46,869 nt of DNA, taken from the NCBI GenBank assembly GCA_032718475.1, contig JAUCBJ010001666.1, positions 1 through 46,869 of the forward strand, given 5' to 3'. The position numbers and the translations under genes are program-made. The DNA is from Nemertoderma westbladi. Lineage: Eukaryota; Xenacoelomorpha; Nemertodermatida; Nemertodermatidae. Below the pieces are notes generated by a model, which saw only the letters and a program-made list of their open reading frames with translations, did not search any database and had not been told where the DNA came from. Below, in pieces: positions 18,233-31,127 of this stretch (position 1 is its first letter; the number at the start of each line of letters is the position of its first letter).

Positions 18233-18900
18233 AGATGTTAATGTTGCTGTTACAGTGAATGTTTTTCATAGTTTCCTCCTACTGATGTTACTGTTATAGT
18301 GAATGTGTTTGGTAGATTAGATACCAACCTGTTTCCTCCTACTGATGTTGCTGTTACAGTGAATGTGTTTGGTAGATTAGATACCAACCTGTTTCCTCCT
18401 ACTGATGTTGCTGTTATAGTGAATGTGTTTGGTAGATTAGATACCAACCTGTTTCATCCTACTGATGTTACTGTTATAGTGAATGTGTTTGGTAGATTAG
18501 ATACCAACCTGTTTCCTCCTACTGATGTTGCTGTTACAGTGAATGTGTTTGGTAGATTAGATACCAACCTGTTTCCTCCTACTGATGTTGCTGTTACAGT
18601 GAATGTGTTTGGTAGATTAGATACCTACCTATTTCTTCCTACTGTTGTTGCTGTTACAGTGAATGTGTTTGGTAGATTAGATACCAACCTGTTTCCTCCT
18701 ACTGATGTTGTTACATTTGGTAGATTAGATACCTACCTGTTTCTTCCTACTGTTGTTGCTGTTACAGTGAATGTGTTTGGTAGATTAGATACCAACCTGT
18801 TTCCTCCTACTGATGTTGCTGTTACAGTGAATGTGTTTGGTAGATTAGATACCTACCTATTTCTTCCTACTGTTGTTGCTGTTACAGTGAATGTGTTTGG

Positions 18901-21900
18901 TAGATTAGATACCAACCTGTTTCCTCCTACTGATGTTGCTGTTACAGTGAATGTGTTTGGTAGATTAGATACCTACCTGTTTCTTCCTACTGTTGTTGCT
19001 GTTACAGTGAATGTATTTGGTAGATTAGATACCAACCTGTTTCCTCCTACTGATGTTGCTGTTACAGTGAATGTGTTTGGTAGATTAGATACCTACCTGT
19101 TTCTTCCTACTGTTGTTGCTGTTACAGTGAATGTGTTTGGTAGATTAGATACCAACCTGTTTCATCCTACTGATGTTACTGTTACAGTGAATGTGTTTGG
19201 TAGATTAGATACCAACCTGTTTCTTCCTACTGGTGTTGCTGTTACAGTGAATGTGTTGGGTAGATTAGATACCAACCTGTTTCTTCCTACTGATGTTGCT
19301 GTTACAGTGAATGTGTTTGGTAGATTAGATACCAACCTGTTTCCGCCTACTGATGTTGTTACATTTGGTAGATTAGATACCAACCTTGTTTCTTTCTACT
19401 GATGTTACTGTTATAGTGAATGTGTTTGGTAGATTAGATACCAACCTGTTTCTTCCTACTGGTGTTACTGTTACAGTGAATGTGTTTGGTAGATTAGATA
19501 CCAACCTGTTTCCTCCTACTGATGTTGCTGTTACAGTGAATGTATTTGGTAGATTAGATACCAACCTGTTTCCTCCTACTGATGTTGTTACATTTGGTAG
19601 ATTAGATACCAACCTTGTTTCTTTCTACTGATGTTACTGTTATAGTGAATGTGTTTGGTAGATTAGATACCAACCTGTTTCTTCCTACTGGTGTTACTGT
19701 TACAGTGAATGTGTTTGGTAGATTAGATACCAACCTGTTTCCTCCTACTGATGTTGCTGTTACAGTGAATGTATTTGGTAGATTAGATACCAACCTGTTT
19801 CCTCCTACTGATGTTGCTGTTACAGTGAATGTATTTGGTAGATTAGATACCTACCTGTTTCTTCCTACTGTTGTTGCTGTTACAGTGAATGTATTTGGTA
19901 GATTAGATACCAACCTGTTTCTTCCTACTGTTGTTGCTGTTACAGTGAATGTATTTGGTAGATTAGATACCAACCTGTTTCCTCCTACTGATGTTGCTGT
20001 TACAGTGAATGTGTTTGGTAGATTAGATACCAACCTGTTTCCTCCTACTGATGTTGCTGTTACAGTGAATGTGTTTGGTAGATTAGATACCTACCTGTTT
20101 CTTCCTACTGTTGTTGCTGTTACAGTGAATGTATTTGGTAGATTAGATACCAACCTGTTTCTTCCTACTGATGTTGCTGTTACAGTGAATGTTTTTGGTA
20201 GATTAGATACCAACCTGTTTCCTCCTACTGATGTTGCTGTTACAGTGAATGTGTTTGGTAGATTAGATACCTACCTGTTTCTTCCTACTGTTGTTGCTGT
20301 TACAGTGAATGTATTTGGTAGATTAGATACCAACCTGTTTCTTCCTACTGATGTTACTGTTACAGTGAATGTGTTTGGTAGATTAGATACCAACCTGTTT
20401 CCTCCTACTGATGTTGCTGTTACAGTGAATGTGTTTGGTAGATTAGATACCTACCTGTTTCTTCCTACTGTTGTTGCTGTTACAGTGAATGTGTTTGGTA
20501 GATTAGATACCAACCTGTTTCTTCCTACTGATGTTGCTGTTACAGTGAATGTATTTGGTAGATTAGATACCAACCTGTTTCTTCCTACTGTTGTTGCTGT
20601 TACAGTGAATGTATTTGGTAGATTAGATACCAACCTGTTTCCTCCTACTGATGTTGCTGTTACAGTGAATGTGTTTGGTAGATTAGATACCTACCTGTTT
20701 CTTCCTACTGTTGTTGCTGTTACAGTGAATGTATTTGGTAGATTAGATACCAACCTGTTTCTTCCTACTGTTGTTGCTGTTACAGTGAATGTGTTAGGTA
20801 GATTAGATACCAACCTGTTTCCTCCTACTGATGTTGCTGTTACAGTGAATGTATTTGGTAGATTAGATACCAACCTGTTTCTTCCTACTGATGTTGCTGT
20901 TACAGTGAATGTTTTTGGTAGATTAGATACCAACCTGTTTCCTCCTACTGATGTTGCTGTTACAGTGAATGTGTTTGGTAGATTAGATACCTACCTGTTT
21001 CTTCCTACTGTTGTTGCTGTTACAGTGAATGTATTTGGTAGATTAGATACCAACCTGTTTCTTCCTACTGTTGTTGCTGTTACAGTGAATGTATTTGGTA
21101 GATTAGATACCAACCTGTTTCTTCCTACTGTTGTTGCTGTTACAGTGAATGTATTTGGTAGATTAGATACCAACCTGTTTCTTCCTACTGATGTTGCTGT
21201 TACAGTGAATGTTTTTGGTAGATTAGATACCAACCTGTTTCCTCCTACTGATGTTGCTGTTACAGTGAATGTGTTTGGTAGATTAGATACCTACCTGTTT
21301 CTTCCTACTGTTGTTGCTGTTACAGTGAATGTATTTGGTAGATTAGATACCAACCTGTTTCCTCCTACTGATGTTGCTGTTACAGTGAATGTGTTTGGTA
21401 GATTAGATACCTACCTATTTCTTCCTACTGTTGTTGCTGTTACAGTGAATGTGTTTGGTAGATTAGATACCAACCTGTTTCCTCCTACTGATGTTGCTGT
21501 TACAGTGAATGTGTTTGGTAGATTAGATACCTACCTGTTTCTTCCTACTGTTGTTGCTGTTACAGTGAATGTATTTGGTAGATTAGATACCAACCTGTTT
21601 CCTCCTACTGATGTTGCTGTTACAGTGAATGTGTTTGGTAGATTAGATACCTACCTGTTTCTTCCTACTGTTGTTGCTGTTACAGTGAATGTGTTTGGTA
21701 GATTAGATACCAACCTGTTTCATCCTACTGATGTTACTGTTACAGTGAATGTGTTTGGTAGATTAGATACCAACCTGTTTCTTCCTACTGGTGTTGCTGT
21801 TACAGTGAATGTGTTGGGTAGATTAGATACCAACCTGTTTCTTCCTACTGATGTTGCTGTTACAGTGAATGTGTTTGGTAGATTAGATACCAACCTGTTT

Positions 21901-24900
21901 CCGCCTACTGATGTTGTTACATTTAGTAGATTAGATACCAACCTTGTTTCTTTCTACTGATGTTACTGTTATAGTGAATGTGTTTGGTAGATTAGATACC
22001 AACCTGTTTCTTCCTACTGGTGTTACTGTTACAGTGAATGTGTTTGGTAGATTAGATACCAACCTGTTTCCTCCTACTGATGTTGCTGTTACAGTGAATG
22101 TATTTGGTAGATTAGATACCAACCTGTTTCCTCCTACTGATGTTGTTACATTTGGTAGATTAGATACCAACCTTGTTTCTTTCTACTGATGTTACTGTTA
22201 TAGTGAATGTGTTTGGTAGATTAGATACCAACCTGTTTCTTCCTACTGGTGTTACTGTTACAGTGATGTGTTTGGTAGATTAGATACCAACCTGTTTCCT
22301 CCTACTGATGTTGCTGTTACAGTGAATGTATTTGGTAGATTAGATACCAACCTGTTTCCTCCTACTGATGTTGCTGTTACAGTGAATGTATTTGGTAGAT
22401 TAGATACCTACCTGTTTCTTCCTACTGTTGTTGCTGTTACAGTGAATGTATTTGGTAGATTAGATACCAACCTGTTTCTTCCTACTGTTGTTGCTGTTAC
22501 AGTGAATGTATTTGGTAGATTAGATACCAACCTGTTTCCTCCTACTGATGTTGCTGTTACAGTGAATGTGTTTGGTAGATTAGATACCAACCTGTTTCCT
22601 CCTACTGATGTTGCTGTTACAGTGAATGTGTTTGGTAGATTAGATACCTACCTGTTTCTTCCTACTGTTGTTGCTGTTACAGTGAATGTATTTGGTAGAT
22701 TAGATACCAACCTGTTTCTTCCTACTGATGTTGCTGTTACAGTGAATGTTTTTGGTAGATTAGATACCAACCTGTTTCCTCCTACTGATGTTGCTGTTAC
22801 AGTGAATATGTTTGGTAGATTAGATACCTACCTGTTTCTTCCTACTGTTGTTGCTGTTACAGTGAATGTATTTGGTAGATTAGATACCAACCTGTTTCTT
22901 CCTACTGGTGTTACTGTTACAGTGAATGTGTTTGGTAGATTAGATACCAACCTGTTTCCTCCTACTGATGTTGCTGTTACAGTGAATGTGTTTGGTAGAT
23001 TAGATACCTACCTGTTTCTTCCTACTGTTGTTGCTGTTACAGTGAATGTGTTTGGTAGATTAGATACCAACCTGTTTCTTCCTACTGATGTTGCTGTTAC
23101 AGTGAATGTATTTGGTAGATTAGATACCAACCTGTTTCTTCCTACTGTTGTTGCTGTTACAGTGAATGTATTTGGTAGATTAGATACCAACCTGTTTCCT
23201 CCTACTGATGTTGCTGTTACAGTGAATGTGTTTGGTAGATTAGATCCCTACCTGTTTCTTCCTACTGTTGTTGCTGTTACAGTGAATGTATTTGGTAGAT
23301 TAGATACCAACCTGTTTCTTCCTACTGTTGTTGCTGTTACAGTGAATGTGTTTGGTAGATTAGATACCAACCTGTTTCCTCCTACTGATGTTGCTGTTAC
23401 AGTGAATGTATTTGGTAGATTAGATACCAACCTGTTTCTTCCTACTGATGTTGCTGTTACAGTGAATGTTTTTGGTAGATTAGATACCAACCTGTTTCCT
23501 CCTACTGATGTTGCTGTTACAGTGAATGTGTTTGGTAGATTAGATACCTACCTGTTTCTTCCTACTGTTGTTGCTGTTACAGTGAATGTATTTGGTAGAT
23601 TAGATACCAACCTGTTTCTTCCTACTGTTGTTGCTGTTACAGTGAATGTATTTGGTAGATTAGATACCAACCTGTTTCTTCCTACTGATGTTGCTGTTAC
23701 AGTGAATGTTTTTGGTAGATTAGATACCAACCTGTTTCCTCCTACTGATGTTGCTGTTACAGTGAATGTGTTTGGTAGATTAGATACCTACCTGTTTCTT
23801 CCTACTGTTGTTGCTGTTACAGTGAATGTATTTGGTAGATTAGATACCAACCTGTTTCCTCCTACTGATGTTGCTGTTACAGTGAATGTGTTTGGTAGAT
23901 TAGATACCTACCTGTTTCTTCCTACTGTTGTTGCTGTTACAGTGAATGTGTTTGGTAGATTAGATACCAACCTGTTTCCTCCTACTGATGTTGCTGTTAC
24001 AGTGAATGTGTTTGGTAGATTAGATACCTACCTGTTTCTTCCTACTGTTGTTGCTGTTACAGTGAATGTATTTGGTAGATTAGATACCAACCTGTTTCCT
24101 CCTACTGATGTTGCTGTTACAGTGAATGTGTTTGGTAGATTAGATACCTACCTGTTTCTTCCTACTGTTGTTGCTGTTACAGTGAATGTGTTTGGTAGAT
24201 TAGATACCAACCTGTTTCCTCCTACTGATGTTGCTGTTACAGTGAATGTGTTTGGTAGATTAGATACCTACCTGTTTCTTCCTACTGTTGTTGCTGTTAC
24301 AGTGAATGTGTTTGGTAGATTAGATACCAACCTGTTTCCTCCTACTGATGTTGCTGTTACAGTGAATGTGTTTGGTAGATTAGATACCTACCTGTTTCTT
24401 CCTACTGTTGTTGCTGTTACAGTGAATGTATTTGGTACATTAGATACCAACCTGTTTCTTCCTACTGTTGTTGCTGTTACAGTGAATGTATTTGGTAGAT
24501 TAGATACCAACCTGTTTCTTCCTACTGATGTTGCTGTTACAGTGAATGTTTTTGGTAGATTAGATACCAACCTGTTTCCTCCTACTGATGTTGCTGTTAC
24601 AGTGAATGTGTTTGGTAGATTAGATACCTACCTGTTTCTTCCTACTGTTGTTGCTGTTACAGTGAATGTGTTTGGTAGATTAGATACCTACCTGTTTCTT
24701 CCTACTGTTGTTGCTGTTACAGTGAATGTATTTGGTAGATTAGATACCAACCTGTTTCTTCCTACTGTTGTTGCTGTTACAGTGAATGTATTTGGTAGAT
24801 TAGATACCAACCTGTTTCTTCCTACTGATGTTGCTGTTACAGTGAATGTTTTTGGTAGATTAGATACCAACCTGTTTCCTCCTACTGATGTTGCTGTTAC

Positions 24901-26091
24901 AGTGAATGTGTTTGGTAGATTAGATACCTACCTGTTTCTTCCTACTGATGTTGGTTGCTGTTACAGTGAATGTGTTTGGTAGATTAGATACCAACCTGTT
25001 TCCTCCTACTGATGTTGCTGTTACAGTGAATGTGTTTGGTAGATTAGATACCAACCTGTTTCCTCCTACTGATGTTGCTGTTACAGTGAATGTGTTTGGT
25101 AGATTAGATACCTACCTGTTTCTTCCTACTGATGTTGCTGTTACAGTGAATGTGTTTGGTAGATTAGATACCTACCTGTTTCTTCCTACTGTTGTTGCTG
25201 TTACAGTGAATGTATTTGGTAGATTAGATACCAACCTGTTTCTTCCTACTGTTGTTGCTGTTACAGTGAATGTATTTGGTAGATTAGATACCAACCTGTT
25301 TCTTCCTACTGATGTTGCTGTTACAGTGAATGTTTTTGGTAGATTAGATACCAACCTGTTTCCTCCTACTGATGTTGCTGTTACAGTGAATGTGTTTGGT
25401 AGATTAGATACCTACCTGTTTCTTCCTACTGTTGTTGATGTTACAGTGAATGTATTTGGTAGATTAGATACCAACCTGTTTCTTCCTACTGGTGTTACTG
25501 TTACAGTGAATGTGTTTGGTAGATTAGATACCAACCTGTTTCCTCCTACTGATGTTGCTGTTACAGTGAATGTGTTTGGTAGATTAGATACCTACCTGTT
25601 TCTTCCTACTGTTGTTGCTGTTACAGTGAATGTGTTTGGTAGATTAGATACCAACCTGTTTCTTCCTACTGATGTTGCTGTTACAGTGAATGTATTTGGT
25701 AGATTAGATACCAACCTGTTTCTTCCTACTGTTGTTGCTGTTACAGTGAATGTATTTGGTAGATTAGATACCAACCTGTTTCCTCCTACTGATGTTGCTG
25801 TTACAGTGAATGTGTTTGGTAGATTAGATACCTACCTGTTTCTTCCTACTGTTGTTGCTGTTACAGTGAATGTATTTGGTAGATTAGATACCAACCTGTT
25901 TCTTCCTACTGTTGTTGCTGTTACAGTGAATGTGTTTGGTAGATTAGATACCAACCTGTTTCCTCCTACTGATGTTGCTGTTACAGTGAATGTATTTGGT
26001 AGATTAGATACCAACCTGTTTCTTCCTACTGATGTTGCTGTTACAGTGAATGTTTTTGGTAGATTAGATACCAACCTGTTTCCTCCTACTG
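18901..26091 (+). repeat. 7.2-kb duplicated block of the array, copy 1
   Basis: The order of unit variants here matches 31,128-38,318 at a fixed offset of 12,227 bases. Rare variants occur in both: GTGTTGGGTAG at 19,254 and 31,481, GTGTTAGGTAG at 20,793 and 33,020, ACCTATTTCTT at 21,416 and 33,643, and TTTAGTAG at 21,925 and 34,152. Just outside, the unit order differs, which sets the boundaries. Confidence 0.85.
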
Positions 26092-26577
26092 ATGTTGTTA
26101 CATTTGGTAGATTAGATACCAACCTTGTTTCTTTCTACTGATGTTACTGTTATAGTGAATGTGTTTGGTAGATTAGATACCAACCTGTTTCTTCCTACTG
26201 GTGTTACTGTTACAGTGATGTGTTTGGTAGATTAGATACCAACCTGTTTCCTCCTACTGATGTTGCTGTTACAGTGAATGTATTTGGTAGATTAGATACC
26301 AACCTGTTTCCTCCTACTGATGTTGCTGTTACAGTGAATGTATTTGGTAGATTAGATACCTACCTGTTTCTTCCTACTGTTGTTGCTGTTACAGTGAATG
26401 TGTTTGGTAGATTAGATACCAACCTGTTTCCTCCTACTGATGTTGCTGTTACAGTGAATGTATTTGGTAGATTAGATACCAACCTGTTTCTTCCTACTGA
26501 TGTTGCTGTTACAGTGAATGTTTTTGGTAGATTAGATACCAACCTGTTTCCTCCTACTGATGTTGTTACATTTGGTA

Positions 26578-29500
26578 GATTAGATACCAACCTGTTTCTT
26601 TCTACTGATGTTACTGTTATAGTGAATGTGTTTGGTAGATTAGATACCAACCTGTTTCTTCCTACTGGTGTTACTGTTACAGTGAATGTGTTTGGTAGAT
26701 TAGATACCAACCTGTTTCCTCCTACTGATGTTGCTGTTACAGTGAATGTATTTGGTAGATTAGATACCAACCTGTTTCCTCCTACTGATGTTGTTACATT
26801 TGGTAGATTAGATACCAACCTTGTTTCTTTCTACTGATGTTACTGTTATAGTGAATGTGTTTGGTAGATTAGATACCAACCTGTTTCTTCCTACTGGTGT
26901 TACTGTTACAGTGATGTGTTTGGTAGATTAGATACCAACCTGTTTCCTCCTACTGATGTTGCTGTTACAGTGAATGTATTTGGTAGATTAGATACCAACC
27001 TGTTTCCTCCTACTGATGTTGCTGTTACAGTGAATGTATTTGGTAGATTAGATACCTACCTGTTTCTTCCTACTGTTGTTGCTGTTACAGTGAATGTATT
27101 TGGTAGATTAGATACCAACCTGTTTCTTCCTACTGTTGTTGCTGTTACAGTGAATGTATTTGGTAGATTAGATACCAACCTGTTTCCTCCTACTGATGTT
27201 GCTGTTACAGTGAATGTGTTTGGTAGATTAGATACCAACCTGTTTCCTCCTACTGATGTTGCTGTTACAGTGAATGTGTTTGGTAGATTAGATACCTACC
27301 TGTTTCTTCCTACTGTTGTTGCTGTTACAGTGAATGTATTTGGTAGATTAGATACCAACCTGTTTCTTCCTACTGATGTTGCTGTTACAGTGAATGTTTT
27401 TGGTAGATTAGATACCAACCTGTTTCCTCCTACTGATGTTGCTGTTACAGTGAATATGTTTGGTAGATTAGATACCTACCTGTTTCTTCCTACTGTTGTT
27501 GCTGTTACAGTGAATGTATTTGGTAGATTAGATACCAACCTGTTTCTTCCTACTGGTGTTACTGTTACAGTGAATGTGTTTGGTAGATTAGATACCAACC
27601 TGTTTCCTCCTACTGATGTTGCTGTTACAGTGAATGTGTTTGGTAGATTAGATACCTACCTGTTTCTTCCTACTGTTGTTGCTGTTACAGTGAATGTGTT
27701 TGGTAGATTAGATACCAACCTGTTTCTTCCTACTGATGTTGCTGTTACAGTGAATGTATTTGGTAGATTAGATACCAACCTGTTTCTTCCTACTGTTGTT
27801 GCTGTTACAGTGAATGTATTTGGTAGATTAGATACCAACCTGTTTCCTCCTACTGATGTTGCTGTTACAGTGAATGTGTTTGGTAGATTAGATCCCTACC
27901 TGTTTCTTCCTACTGTTGTTGCTGTTACAGTGAATGTATTTGGTAGATTAGATACCAACCTGTTTCTTCCTACTGTTGTTGCTGTTACAGTGAATGTGTT
28001 TGGTAGATTAGATACCAACCTGTTTCCTCCTACTGATGTTGCTGTTACAGTGAATGTATTTGGTAGATTAGATACCAACCTGTTTCTTCCTACTGATGTT
28101 GCTGTTACAGTGAATGTTTTTGGTAGATTAGATACCAACCTGTTTCCTCCTACTGATGTTGCTGTTACAGTGAATGTGTTTGGTAGATTAGATACCTACC
28201 TGTTTCTTCCTACTGTTGTTGCTGTTACAGTGAATGTATTTGGTAGATTAGATACCAACCTGTTTCTTCCTACTGTTGTTGCTGTTACAGTGAATGTATT
28301 TGGTAGATTAGATACCAACCTGTTTCTTCCTACTGATGTTGCTGTTACAGTGAATGTTTTTGGTAGATTAGATACCAACCTGTTTCCTCCTACTGATGTT
28401 GCTGTTACAGTGAATGTGTTTGGTAGATTAGATACCTACCTGTTTCTTCCTACTGTTGTTGCTGTTACAGTGAATGTATTTGGTAGATTAGATACCAACC
28501 TGTTTCCTCCTACTGATGTTGCTGTTACAGTGAATGTGTTTGGTAGATTAGATACCTACCTGTTTCTTCCTACTGTTGTTGCTGTTACAGTGAATGTGTT
28601 TGGTAGATTAGATACCAACCTGTTTCCTCCTACTGATGTTGCTGTTACAGTGAATGTGTTTGGTAGATTAGATACCTACCTGTTTCTTCCTACTGTTGTT
28701 GCTGTTACAGTGAATGTATTTGGTAGATTAGATACCAACCTGTTTCCTCCTACTGATGTTGCTGTTACAGTGAATGTGTTTGGTAGATTAGATACCTACC
28801 TGTTTCTTCCTACTGTTGTTGCTGTTACAGTGAATGTGTTTGGTAGATTAGATACCAACCTGTTTCCTCCTACTGATGTTGCTGTTACAGTGAATGTGTT
28901 TGGTAGATTAGATACCTACCTGTTTCTTCCTACTGTTGTTGCTGTTACAGTGAATGTGTTTGGTAGATTAGATACCAACCTGTTTCCTCCTACTGATGTT
29001 GCTGTTACAGTGAATGTGTTTGGTAGATTAGATACCTACCTGTTTCTTCCTACTGTTGTTGCTGTTACAGTGAATGTATTTGGTACATTAGATACCAACC
29101 TGTTTCTTCCTACTGTTGTTGCTGTTACAGTGAATGTATTTGGTAGATTAGATACCAACCTGTTTCTTCCTACTGATGTTGCTGTTACAGTGAATGTTTT
29201 TGGTAGATTAGATACCAACCTGTTTCCTCCTACTGATGTTGCTGTTACAGTGAATGTGTTTGGTAGATTAGATACCTACCTGTTTCTTCCTACTGTTGTT
29301 GCTGTTACAGTGAATGTGTTTGGTAGATTAGATACCTACCTGTTTCTTCCTACTGTTGTTGCTGTTACAGTGAATGTATTTGGTAGATTAGATACCAACC
29401 TGTTTCTTCCTACTGTTGTTGCTGTTACAGTGAATGTATTTGGTAGATTAGATACCAACCTGTTTCTTCCTACTGATGTTGCTGTTACAGTGAATGTTTT

Positions 29501-30739
29501 TGGTAGATTAGATACCAACCTGTTTCCTCCTACTGATGTTGCTGTTACAGTGAATGTGTTTGGTAGATTAGATACCTACCTGTTTCTTCCTACTGATGTT
29601 GGTTGCTGTTACAGTGAATGTGTTTGGTAGATTAGATACCAACCTGTTTCCTCCTACTGATGTTGCTGTTACAGTGAATGTGTTTGGTAGATTAGATACC
29701 AACCTGTTTCCTCCTACTGATGTTGCTGTTACAGTGAATGTGTTTGGTAGATTAGATACCTACCTGTTTCTTCCTACTGATGTTGCTGTTACAGTGAATG
29801 TGTTTGGTAGATTAGATACCTACCTGTTTCTTCCTACTGTTGTTGCTGTTACAGTGAATGTATTTGGTAGATTAGATACCAACCTGTTTCTTCCTACTGT
29901 TGTTGCTGTTACAGTGAATGTATTTGGTAGATTAGATACCAACCTGTTTCTTCCTACTGATGTTGCTGTTACAGTGAATGTTTTTGGTAGATTAGATACC
30001 AACCTGTTTCCTCCTACTGATGTTGCTGTTACAGTGAATGTGTTTGGTAGATTAGATACCTACCTGTTTCTTCCTACTGTTGTTGATGTTACAGTGAATG
30101 TATTTGGTAGATTAGATACCAACCTGTTTCTTCCTACTGGTGTTACTGTTACAGTGAATGTGTTTGGTAGATTAGATACCAACCTGTTTCCTCCTACTGA
30201 TGTTGCTGTTACAGTGAATGTGTTTGGTAGATTAGATACCTACCTGTTTCTTCCTACTGTTGTTGCTGTTACAGTGAATGTGTTTGGTAGATTAGATACC
30301 AACCTGTTTCTTCCTACTGATGTTGCTGTTACAGTGAATGTATTTGGTAGATTAGATACCAACCTGTTTCTTCCTACTGTTGTTGCTGTTACAGTGAATG
30401 TATTTGGTAGATTAGATACCAACCTGTTTCCTCCTACTGATGTTGCTGTTACAGTGAATGTGTTTGGTAGATTAGATACCTACCTGTTTCTTCCTACTGT
30501 TGTTGCTGTTACAGTGAATGTATTTGGTAGATTATATACCAACCTGTTTCTTCCTACTGTTGTTGCTGTTACAGTGAATGTGTTTGGTAGATTAGATACC
30601 AACCTGTTTCCTCCTACTGATGTTGCTGTTACAGTGAATGTATTTGGTAGATTAGATACCAACCTGTTTCTTCCTACTGATGTTGCTGTTACAGTGAATG
30701 TTTTTGGTAGATTAGATACCAACCTGTTTCCTCCTACTG
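26578..30739 (+). repeat. 4.1-kb block, additional copy of 21,930-26,091
   Basis: At an offset of 4,648 this block repeats the right part of the 7.2-kb block, so the 4.1-kb segment occurs three times (21,930; 26,578; 34,157). Shared rare marks are GAATATGTTT (22,807; 27,455; 35,034), GATCCCTACC (23,246; 27,894; 35,473) and GGTACATTA (24,437; 29,085; 36,664). A private change, GATTATATACC near 30,531, is seen only in this copy. Confidence 0.85.
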
Positions 30740-31127
30740 ATGTTGCTGTTACAGTGAATGTGTTTGGTAGATTAGATACCAACCTGTTTCCTCCTACTGA
30801 TGTTGCTGTTACAGTGAATGTATTTGGTAGATTAGATACCAACCTGTTTCTTCCTACTGATGTTGCTGTTACAGTGAATGTGTTTGGTAGATTAGATACC
30901 TACCTGTTTCTTCCTACTGTTGTTGCTGTTACAGTGAATGTGTTTGGTAGATTAGATACCTACCTGTTTCTTCCTACTGTTGTTGCTGTTACAGTGAATG
31001 TATTTGGTAGATTAGATACCAACCTGTTTCTTCCTACTGTTGTTGCTGTTACAGTGAATGTATTTGGTAGATTAGATACCAACCTGTTTCTTCCTACTGT
31101 TGTTGCTGTTACAGTGAATGTATTTGG

